A stretch of 64,000 nucleotides of DNA, from contig NZ_RFFI01000001.1 in assembly GCF_003696205.1 (NCBI RefSeq), forward strand, positions 1 to 64,000, written 5' to 3'. The notes beneath the pieces are model-generated. The model was given only the letters and a program-made list of their open reading frames with translations, ran no database searches and was not told the DNA's origin. The DNA is from Cellulomonas triticagri. Its GTDB lineage: Bacteria; Actinomycetota; Actinomycetes; Actinomycetales; Cellulomonadaceae. Positions 57,860-64,000 of the stretch are shown here, piece after piece (within the stretch, counting starts at the first letter, position 1; each line of letters opens with the position of its first letter). Made by a program: the position numbers and the translations under genes.

Positions 57860-59497
57860 TCAGTACGTGAAGGCCTCCACGTCGCCCCGCAGCGTCGCCG
57901 CGAGCCGCGCGAGCTCGTCCACGGACTGCCCGAGCTCGGCGACGACGGTGGCGGCCTCGGTCGCGGTGCTGGCGACGGACACGATGTTGCCTGCGATGTC
58001 GCCGGAGCCCGTGGCGGCCTCCTGGACGCCGCGCGACATCTCGTCGGTGGTGGCGGTCTGCTCCTCGACGGCGCTGGCGATGGTGAGCTGGTAGTCGTTG
58101 ATCGACGCGATGATCTGGGAGATCTCGCCGATGGCGGTGACGGCGTCGCCGGTGTCGTTCTGGATGGCCTCGACGCGGCGGGCGATGTCCTCGGTGGCCT
58201 TCGCGGTCTCCTGGGCGAGCTCCTTGACCTCACCGGCCACGACGGCGAAGCCCTTGCCCGCCTCACCGGCCCGTGCGGCCTCGATCGTGGCGTTCAGGGC
58301 CAGCAGGTTGGTCTGCTCCGCGATACTGGTGATGACCTTGACGACGTTGCCGATCTCCTGCGACGACTCCCCGAGGCGCGCGACGCGCTCGTTGGTCGCG
58401 GCGGCGGCCTCGGTCGCGCGGGAGGCGACGGCGGCGGCCTCGGTGGAGTTGCGGGCGATCTCCTGGATGGAGGCGCCCATCTCCTCGGCCCCGGCGGCGA
58501 CGGTCTGCACGTTGCGGGAGACCTGCTCGGCCGCTGCGGCGACGACCCCGGCCTGGTCCCCGGTGGCGCGGGCGCCGCTCTCGACCTGCGCGTTCGCGGC
58601 GGCCATCTGCTCGGCGGCGGCCGACAGGGTCTGCGCCTTCTCGACGACCCCGGCCATGGTGCGGCGCAGGGCGCCCTGGGCGACGGCGAGATCGGCGGCC
58701 ATCTCGCCGATCTCGTCACGGCCGCGCACGGGCGCGGCGACGGTGAGGTCGCCGTGGGCCATCGCGGCGAGCGCGGTGCGGACCCGCTCGACGCTGCACC
58801 GCATCCCCGTGGCGACGGCGAACGCGAGGGCGAGCACCAGCGCGAGCGCCGACCCGAGGAAGGTCACGATGAGCACCGTCGAGGTGCGGGTCTGGGTCTG
58901 CGCGTCGGCCGCGAGGTCGGCGGCCTGCGCGATGAGCGCCTGGTCGAGCTCGTCCAGGTCACCGGCGAACGCCGAGGCCATCGGCACGGAGACCTCGGCG
59001 AGCAGCCGCTCGTAGTCGTCGGACTCGGGCGCCGCGAGCGCCGCGGGGGTGAGCTGCGCGTCCCGGGCGTCGAGCCAGGCGGCGTAGTCGTCCAGGAACG
59101 CCTGCCACGCCTCGTGGTCGGCCTCGGGGGTCGCGTTGAACTCGTCGATCTTCTCCTGCATCCCGGCGTCGTTGTCGGACTGCTTGGTCAGCCACTCGTC
59201 CTTGCCCTCCGGGGAGGTGACGGCGGCGAGGTTCGCGAGCGTCATTCGGGCGGCCTGCTGCTTGATGTGCACCTGGGACCGGATGTACACCGGGCCGGAC
59301 TGCAGGGCGGCGAGGTCGGCGGTGGCGTCGGCGAGCGACCGCAGGGACGACACCGCCATGACCCCGGTGCCCGCGGCGACGACGCCGAGCAGCGCGACCA
59401 CCGCGAGGAACTTGGTGCGGATCGACCAGTCGCGCGGGTGCGGGCGACGTCGGTGCGCCGGGGTCGCGGCGGGGCGGTCGGGGGCGGCGGTGCTCAT
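57860..59497 (-). CDS. Methyl-accepting chemotaxis protein
   Basis: This protein has 545 residues. TM1 is at about residues 28-47 ([20 protein letters not shown]) and TM2 at about 210-232. Between them is a helical ligand domain of the four-helix-bundle type. A HAMP domain follows ([16 protein letters not shown]). The signalling hairpin tip [19 protein letters not shown] lies near residue 400 and continues [15 protein letters not shown]. The ATG has GGAG eight bases upstream. No other che gene is in the window, so the downstream pathway must be elsewhere. The stimulus is unknown. Confidence 0.93.
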   Translation of the reverse strand: MSTAAPDRPAATPAHRRRPHPRDWSIRTKFLAVVALLGVVAAGTGVMAVSSLRSLADATADLAALQSGPVYIRSQVHIKQQAARMTLANLAAVTSPEGKDEWLTKQSDNDAGMQEKIDEFNATPEADHEAWQAFLDDYAAWLDARDAQLTPAALAAPESDDYERLLAEVSVPMASAFAGDLDELDQALIAQAADLAADAQTQTRTSTVLIVTFLGSALALVLALAFAVATGMRCSVERVRTALAAMAHGDLTVAAPVRGRDEIGEMAADLAVAQGALRRTMAGVVEKAQTLSAAAEQMAAANAQVESGARATGDQAGVVAAAAEQVSRNVQTVAAGAEEMGASIQEIARNSTEAAAVASRATEAAAATNERVARLGESSQEIGNVVKVITSIAEQTNLLALNATIEAARAGEAGKGFAVVAGEVKELAQETAKATEDIARRVEAIQNDTGDAVTAIGEISQIIASINDYQLTIASAVEEQTATTDEMSRGVQEAATGSGDIAGNIVSVASTATEAATVVAELGQSVDELARLAATLRGDVEAFTY

Positions 59498-59517
59498 CGG
59501 GTGTCTCCGTGGGTCGT

Positions 59518-59544
59518 CCTCGTCGGGCACACCGCCCGACGAGG
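59518..59544. repeat. Perfect inverted repeat in the MCP leader
   Basis: CCTCGTCGGGC-acacc-GCCCGACGAGG has 11 paired bases and lies about 20 bp upstream of the MCP start codon. It could be a 5' UTR hairpin or a regulator site. Confidence 0.55.
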
Positions 59545-59684
59545 GCCCGATCGCGCGCGCCGGACGTCCGCTGAGGGGGGTCACCGGGTGAGACGGCCCA
59601 CACCGGGCACCGTTCGTGCAGGTCGGGGCCTCGTGACCCCAGGCACAAGGGACCTCCGGGGTCCTGGCGGGTGAAAACCGGCCC

Positions 59685-60287
59685 TCAGATCCAGCCGCGC
59701 TCCTCGGCCGCGAGGACGGCCTGCTGCCGGGTCGCGACGCCGATCTTGCCGAGGATCGAGGACACGTGGTTGCGGACCGTCCCCGGGGACAGGTGCACGG
59801 TGGCGGCGATCTGCGCGACGGTCTCGCCGCGGCGTCCGGCACGCAGCACGTCGAGCTCGCGGTCGGTGAGCGGGCTGCGCTCGTCCGCGAGGGCGTCGGC
59901 GGCGACCTCGGGGTCGACGTAGCGCCGCCCGTCGGCGACGAGGCGGATCACCTCGGCGACGTCCTGCGCGGGACGCGACTTGGGCAGGAACCCGTGCACG
60001 CCGGCCTGGAGCGCGCGGCGCAGCACCCCGGGGCGCGCGTGCCGGGTGACGACCAGGCAGCGGGTCGGCACGGTGCGGGCCAGGCGCTCGGCGGTCTCGA
60101 TGCCGTCCAGGCCCGGCATCTCCAGGTCGAGCAGGCACACGTCGGGCCGGGTGCGCTCGGCGGCCGCGAGCGCCTCGGCCCCGGACGCGCACTCCGCGAC
60201 GACGTCGAGGTCGGGCTCCAGGCGCAGCAGCATGGCGAGCGCGCTGCGGATCATCTCCTCGTCGTCCGCGACCAGCACCCGGATCAC
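59685..60287 (-). CDS. NarL/FixJ-family response regulator
   Basis: This protein has 200 residues. The receiver domain has the acidic pair in VADDEEM, the phosphorylated Asp54 in CLLDLEMPG, Thr in VVTRHAR and Lys in FLPKSRP. The C-terminal LuxR-type HTH is [36 protein letters not shown] (located at about residues 137-175). The GTG start overlaps the stop of the kinase gene by four bases (GTGA). Its likely operator is the palindrome at 61495-61510. Confidence 0.94.
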   Translation of the reverse strand: MIRVLVADDEEMIRSALAMLLRLEPDLDVVAECASGAEALAAAERTRPDVCLLDLEMPGLDGIETAERLARTVPTRCLVVTRHARPGVLRRALQAGVHGFLPKSRPAQDVAEVIRLVADGRRYVDPEVAADALADERSPLTDRELDVLRAGRRGETVAQIAATVHLSPGTVRNHVSSILGKIGVATRQQAVLAAEERGWI

Positions 60288-61477
60288 GCGGCACCCCCCG
60301 CGGGGACGGCGACCGTCAGCGCGAAGTCCGCGTCGGCGCGGACCTGCACCGTCCCGCCGAGCGCAGCGATCCGCTCGCGGATCGCGGCCAGCCCCGTGCC
60401 GTCCGTGCCGTCGGCGTCCGGCGCGGGGCCGGGGCGGCGGTCGTTGGTGATGGCGTAGACCCAGCGGTCGGCCTCGCGGCGCAGGCTGATCCGCGCGCGG
60501 GCGCCGGCGCCGTGCTTGAGCACGTTGGTGACGCTCTCGCGCACCAGGGGGCCGAGGACGTCGGCGGGGGCCTGCGCGGCGTCCGGCCCCAGGTCGACGC
60601 GGACGTCGTGCCCGGCGGCCCGCAGCAGGTCCGCGGCGTTCGCGAGCTCGTCGGGCAGCGGCACGCCCCGGAACCGGGTCGCGAGGTCCCGCGTGCCCGC
60701 CCGGGCCTCGTCCACGGACGCCCGGGCGGTGCGGATCTGCTCGGCGGCCGCGGCCGGGTCGTGCTCGATGAGCCGCTCGGCGAGCTCGAGCTGCAGTGCG
60801 ACGACCTGCAGGTGGTGCCCCTGCAGGTCGTGCACCTCCCCGGCGAGCCGCAGCCGCTCGCGCGTCGCGGACAGCGCCCCGGCGGTGGCGCGGGCGCGGT
60901 CGAGCTCGCGCACGACGTCCCACCACCACAGCGAGAACGCGCACAGCGTGGGCAGCGTGAGCAGCAGCGTCGCGGCCACGCGGGACAGGTCGGGCCCCTC
61001 GGGCGCGTCGGTGCCGAGCCGGGGCGCGTCGACGACCCACAGCGCGACGAGCAGCAGCGTCAGGACGACGGTCAGCCGCCACCGGATGCCCGGCGGCCAC
61101 CGCAGCAGCCCGACGAGCACGGCCAGCAGGCCGACGCCGAGCATCCACGACCCGGTCGTCACGCCGAGCAGCGCGGACCCGACCGCCCCGGCCACGAGCA
61201 CCCCGAGGGTCCGGCGCCGGTGCCGTCCGTCCCGGGTGTCGTCGTGGTCGGCGCTCGCCGGGTAGTCGCGGACGAGCAGCACGACGGCCCCGACCTGGAG
61301 CACCGCGCCGAGCCCGGCGAGCACGGGGGCGGCGGGCAGCACGTGCTCGGGCGGCAGCCCGGCGAGCCACAGCCACCAGTACCCGACCACCATGACGTCG
61401 AGCACGACGACGCCCGCGACGGTGTACCACCAGGTCGCGCGCACCCAGCCGGCGAGCGAGATCCGCGTGCGGGTCAT
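60284..61477 (-). CDS. DesK-like sensor histidine kinase
   Basis: This protein has 397 residues and about five transmembrane helices (residues 17-185) with no large external loop. The HisKA_3 box is GEVHDLQGHHLQ with the phosphoacceptor His216. The ATPase part has VRESVTNVLKHG (N box) and DGTGLAAIRERIAALGG (G box). The short loops suggest sensing within the membrane, as in DesK/LiaS types. It is first in the operon with its regulator. Confidence 0.92.
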   Translation of the reverse strand: MTRTRISLAGWVRATWWYTVAGVVVLDVMVVGYWWLWLAGLPPEHVLPAAPVLAGLGAVLQVGAVVLLVRDYPASADHDDTRDGRHRRRTLGVLVAGAVGSALLGVTTGSWMLGVGLLAVLVGLLRWPPGIRWRLTVVLTLLLVALWVVDAPRLGTDAPEGPDLSRVAATLLLTLPTLCAFSLWWWDVVRELDRARATAGALSATRERLRLAGEVHDLQGHHLQVVALQLELAERLIEHDPAAAAEQIRTARASVDEARAGTRDLATRFRGVPLPDELANAADLLRAAGHDVRVDLGPDAAQAPADVLGPLVRESVTNVLKHGAGARARISLRREADRWVYAITNDRRPGPAPDADGTDGTGLAAIRERIAALGGTVQVRADADFALTVAVPAGGAA

Positions 61478-61494
61478 GGTCCCGACCGTACGGG

Positions 61495-61510
61495 CATGAC
61501 ATCCGTCATG
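61495..61510. promoter_or_regulatory. Palindrome upstream of the two-component operon
   Basis: CATGAC-atcc-GTCATG has perfect six-base arms. It ends 17 bp before the kinase ATG and lies in the divergent region shared with the gene at 61632. The form fits a NarL-type dimer site, so autoregulation is likely. Confidence 0.65.
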
Positions 61511-61631
61511 GGCGGGCGAGCGCGACCGCACGGAAGCCGGTGACGTCGCGGTACTGCCGCCGCACCCCGGTCCTGACGTCGGATGGACGGTGTCCGGAAC
61601 ACCCCTCGTGACACCGACAGGAGGCCCCACC

Positions 61632-62141
61632 GTGGCCGACTTCTTCACCGACCTCGTCCCGCAGTTCCAGGAGTTCGTCGCCGGGCTCCCCGAGTGGTTG
61701 CAGCCCGCGGGCGTCGCGCTCGCCGGCGCCGTGCCCTTCGTGGAGGGCGAGGGCGCGGCCGTCGTCGGCGTCCTCGGCGGCATCCCCACCCCGCTGGTCG
61801 TCGTGGCCGCGATCCTCGGCAACGTCCTCGCCGTGACGCTCGTCGTGCTGGTGAGCGCCGGGACCCGCAAGGCCGTGGTCGCCGCGGCCCGGCGCGGGGA
61901 CGCGCCGCCCGCCCCGCCGAGCGCGCGCCGCGAGAAGTTCGACCGGGCGTTCGCGCGCTACGGCGTCGCGGGTGTGTGCCTGCTCGGTCCCCTGCTCATC
62001 CCGACGCACTTCACCGCCGCCGCGCTGACCGCGTCCGGGGTGTCCCGCGCCCGGGTGCTGGCGTGGCAGGCCGTCGCGATCACGCTGTGGACCACCGGGT
62101 TCGCGCTGGTCATCACCGGGGTGATCCGGTTCGCGGGCTGA
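61632..62141 (+). CDS. Small-multidrug-efflux-annotated / DedA-like small membrane protein
   Basis: This protein has 169 residues and three to four hydrophobic segments. The acidic reentrant motif is in ALAGAVPFVEGEGAAVVGVLGGIP, and GVCLLGPLLIPTHFTAAAL follows later; both resemble the small export/DedA-like families. The start is the GTG at 61632, seven bases behind AGGAGG; an upstream ATG at 61590 lacks a ribosome-binding site. Function is unknown. It is divergent from the kinase gene across the palindrome, so it may belong to the same regulon. Confidence 0.72.
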   Translation: MADFFTDLVPQFQEFVAGLPEWLQPAGVALAGAVPFVEGEGAAVVGVLGGIPTPLVVVAAILGNVLAVTLVVLVSAGTRKAVVAAARRGDAPPAPPSARREKFDRAFARYGVAGVCLLGPLLIPTHFTAAALTASGVSRARVLAWQAVAITLWTTGFALVITGVIRFAG

Positions 62142-62181
62142 CGCCGTGTGTTTCGGGCCGGGAAACTCCTTCCCGCACCCC

Positions 62182-62210
62182 TTGGCGGGCCCCGACCGGG
62201 CGGGCATACT
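62182..62210 (+). promoter_or_regulatory. Promoter of the TetR operon
   Basis: The -35 box TTGGCG (62182-62187) and the -10 box CATACT (62205-62210) are separated by 17 bases. The start site is predicted at about 62217, inside the operator. Confidence 0.6.
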
Positions 62211-62216
62211 CCGAGT

Positions 62217-62230
62217 TGGTCACATGACCA
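62217..62230. promoter_or_regulatory. Operator at the TetR transcription start
   Basis: TGGTCA-ca-TGACCA is a perfect six-base inverted repeat that begins seven bases after the -10 box. Binding here would block the promoter, a typical autoregulation layout. Confidence 0.65.
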
Positions 62231-62260
62231 TCTTCGGCCCCGCCCGGAAGGACCCGCCCG

Positions 62261-62905
62261 ATGCGCCGCATCCCGCCAGACCAGCGTCGTGACGAGCTCG
62301 TCGCCGCCGCCGTCCGGGTCATCGCCCGGTCCGGCGTCGCGGGCGCCACGACCCGTGCGGTGGCCGCCGAGGCCGGGATGCCGCTCGGCGCCATCCACTC
62401 GGTGTTCGGCTCCCAGGACGACCTCATGCGGGCCGTCGTGCAGGCCGTCACCGACGAGGAACGGCTCACCGCCGAGATCCGCACCGCGGACGCCACCTCG
62501 CTGGAGGCGGCCCTGCGGTCCGGCCTGGAGTCCTACGTGGACCTGCTCGAGGCCGACCCGCAGCGCGAGCTCGCGCTGCTGGAGCTCGCGCTGTTCGCCC
62601 GGCGCCAGGACCCGGACGGGCAGATGCGCGACCAGTGGCGCACGTACTACGCCACGGCGCGCGACCTGCTGCGCTACGCGGCGACGCTGACCCGCACCGA
62701 GTGGACGACCCCGGTCGAGGCGCTCGCCCGGCACCTCGTGGCCGTCCTGGACGGCATGACCACGACCTGGCTCGCCGACCACGACTCGGCCGCCGCCCGC
62801 GAGACCGCGGCGTTCGCCGCGGCGGCCCTGGCCGCCCACGCCCGCCCGGCGCACGCCGGCGCCGCACCCGTGGTCCCCGCCACCCAGGAGGCGGGCCGGT
62901 GCTGA
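62261..62905 (+). CDS. TetR-family transcriptional regulator
   Basis: This protein has 214 residues. The HTH is at residues 8-55 (RRDELVAAAVRVIARSGVAGATTRAVAAEAG, then PLGAIHSVFGSQDDLM). The ligand domain is helical with an Ala-rich C-terminus. The ATG gives MRRIPPDQRRDEL and has GGAAGGA upstream. Its stop overlaps the next gene, and a promoter/operator pair lies directly upstream, so it represses its own operon. Confidence 0.9.
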   Translation: MRRIPPDQRRDELVAAAVRVIARSGVAGATTRAVAAEAGMPLGAIHSVFGSQDDLMRAVVQAVTDEERLTAEIRTADATSLEAALRSGLESYVDLLEADPQRELALLELALFARRQDPDGQMRDQWRTYYATARDLLRYAATLTRTEWTTPVEALARHLVAVLDGMTTTWLADHDSAAARETAAFAAAALAAHARPAHAGAAPVVPATQEAGRC

Positions 62906-63672
62906 CCGAGACCGACCCGCGGGTCCTCGCCGAGATCAACCTGCGCGCCGTCCTCGGCGCCCTGCCCCGGCTGGTCGACCTCGCCCCCGACGCGCGGACG
63001 CTGCTCGCCGGGCTCGACCGCCCCGTCACGCTGACGTTCACCGTCCTCGGCGGGAGCACGGCCCGGTTCCGGTTCGCCCGGGACGGCATCACCGCCGCGC
63101 CCGCCCCCGGCGCCCCCGGCACCTCCGCCCGGCTGCTGCTGCGCTCCCCCGCGCACCTCAACGCGGTGATCGACGGGACGTCCCAGCCCGTCCCCGTCGC
63201 CGGCCCGGCCGGCCTCCGGTTCCTCACCGGCACGTTCACCCCGCTGAGCGCCCTGCTGTCCCGGTACCTGCAGCCGTCCGACGCCGACCTCGCGGACGAG
63301 GCGTTCGCCGCCGCGAGCCGCGAGCTCGTCGTGCACGTCGCCGTCGCCGCGCTCGTCGTCGTCGCGAACGAGGACCGCGCGGGCCGGTTCAGCGCCGGGC
63401 AGATGCCGGACGGCGACCTCGACGTCGAGGCGGGCGACGACCTGCGGTACCGGGTGCGGATCACCGGGCACCGGCTGCGCCTCGTCCCCGTCGACGGCAC
63501 CCCCGCGCGGGCCACGTTCCGGTTCGCGGACCTGGTGACCGCGGGCGACGTGCTCGCCGGGCGGGAGAGCGCCCTCGCGTGCGTCGGCGACGGCCGCATC
63601 GCCCTGAGCGGCTACATCCCGCTGGTGGACAACGCCAGCCGCGTCCTCGACCGCGTCGGCCAGTACCTGTGA
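62899..63672 (+). CDS. SCP2-like double-domain protein
   Basis: This protein has 257 residues. Two halves share the pattern of sterol-carrier-protein-2 folds: VTLTFTVLGGSTARFRFARDG with AHLNAVIDG and GPAGLRFLTGTF in the first half, and ARATFRFADLVTAGDVLAGRE with GDGRIALSGYIPLVDN in the second. This suggests a lipid- or hydrophobic-ligand carrier. It begins with a GTG inside the TetR gene and ends eight bases before the aminotransferase gene. The family call is from pattern only. Confidence 0.6.
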   Translation: MLTETDPRVLAEINLRAVLGALPRLVDLAPDARTLLAGLDRPVTLTFTVLGGSTARFRFARDGITAAPAPGAPGTSARLLLRSPAHLNAVIDGTSQPVPVAGPAGLRFLTGTFTPLSALLSRYLQPSDADLADEAFAAASRELVVHVAVAALVVVANEDRAGRFSAGQMPDGDLDVEAGDDLRYRVRITGHRLRLVPVDGTPARATFRFADLVTAGDVLAGRESALACVGDGRIALSGYIPLVDNASRVLDRVGQYL

Positions 63673-63680
63673 GGAACCCG

Positions 63681-64000
63681 ATGAGCCAGCCCACGCCCGC
63701 CCCGTACCGGTTCGACCGCAGCCTGGCGGAGTTCGCCCGCGCGCAGCGGGTCATCCCGTCCGGCATCCCCGGGCACCTCGGCCCCACCGAGGGCCTGCAC
63801 CTGCCGCACGACCGGTTCCCGAAGTTCGCGGCCCGCGCCGAGGGCACCCGGTTCTGGGACGTCGACGGCAACGAGTTCCTCGACTACATGTGCGGGTACG
63901 GGCCCAACGTGCTCGGCTACCGCGACCCCGACGTGGACGCCGCCGCCCGCGCCCAGGCGGAGCGCGAGGACGTCGTCACGCTGCCGTCCACGGTGATGGT
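63681..64000 (+). CDS. Class III aminotransferase, glutamate-1-semialdehyde aminomutase-like (cut by window edge)
   Basis: The first 106 codons are visible. ARAQRVIPSGIPGHLGP and GTRFWDVDGNEFLDYMCGYG, followed by NVLGYRDPDVDAAARAQ, are the standard N-terminal segment of class III PLP aminotransferases and HemL-like aminomutases. The PLP Lys lies beyond the edge. It is not HemL by context, as it is co-transcribed with a TetR gene and a putative lipid-binding protein. The ATG has GAGGA six bases upstream. Confidence 0.85.
   Translation, partial: MSQPTPAPYRFDRSLAEFARAQRVIPSGIPGHLGPTEGLHLPHDRFPKFAARAEGTRFWDVDGNEFLDYMCGYGPNVLGYRDPDVDAAARAQAEREDVVTLPSTVM

Overview
The window is high-GC throughout, with strong G/C preference at third codon positions, many GTG starts and long antisense open frames. 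Gene content and the actinobacterial forms of the SAM and glycine riboswitches point to an actinobacterium. A Cellulomonas-like member of the Micrococcales is my best guess from protein style, not a proof. No rRNA, tRNA, insertion sequence, phage or CRISPR array was seen.

Layout. 1-2596: sbcC (cut by the window edge)-sbcD and a STAS protein. 2850-6620: an ABC-F ATPase fused to a YbaK deacylase domain, and a divergent AraC-like/VOC pair. 6689-11158: hrpA. 11277-14070: GNAT-TetR and an MHS-family transporter. 14301-15981: tag and an SMP-30-type lactonase, convergent. 16088-19667: a complete methionine unit made of a consensus promoter, SAM-I riboswitch, metF, metE and a terminator. 19687-22829: hsp20 with a CIRCE operator, a Nudix hydrolase, and a YeiH/LysR divergent pair. 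22988-28350: a small LuxR-type protein, then gcvP-gcvT-gcvH behind a tandem glycine riboswitch. 28520-30226: an isolated Schlafen/AlbA-type ATP-binding protein. 30213-35495: a leftward run of ACT protein, dehydrogenase, zinc ribbon, aminotransferase, phosphatase and SulP transporter. 35660-40331: an NmrA-like reductase, map, a TetR/hydrolase pair with its operator, a GNAT protein, a candidate new structured RNA with a mini-ORF, and an orphan winged-helix protein. 40588-47663: a LAVTG-anchored surface protein, a GH114-like lipoprotein and several small enzymes. 47928-57505: a secreted RHS polymorphic toxin with a putative immunity gene and a LamG-type companion. 57860-61477: a methyl-accepting chemotaxis protein and a NarL/DesK-type two-component system. 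61632-64000: a membrane protein and a TetR-autoregulated operon running off the right edge.

The most unusual pieces are four. First, a compact minus-strand transcription unit at 39619-39909 has a consensus promoter, an extreme Shine-Dalgarno sequence, a 12-20 codon ORF, a three-way-junction-like RNA and a terminator, but no downstream gene. Second, the RHS toxin tip carries a His-Cys motif next to a lower-GC immunity candidate. Third, the ABC-F and YbaK domains share one frame. Fourth, there are many well-formed palindromic operators, including a tandem pair with no evident client gene at 44762-44808 and a parS-like site at 47709-47730. Functions are read from motifs and context. No database search was possible.
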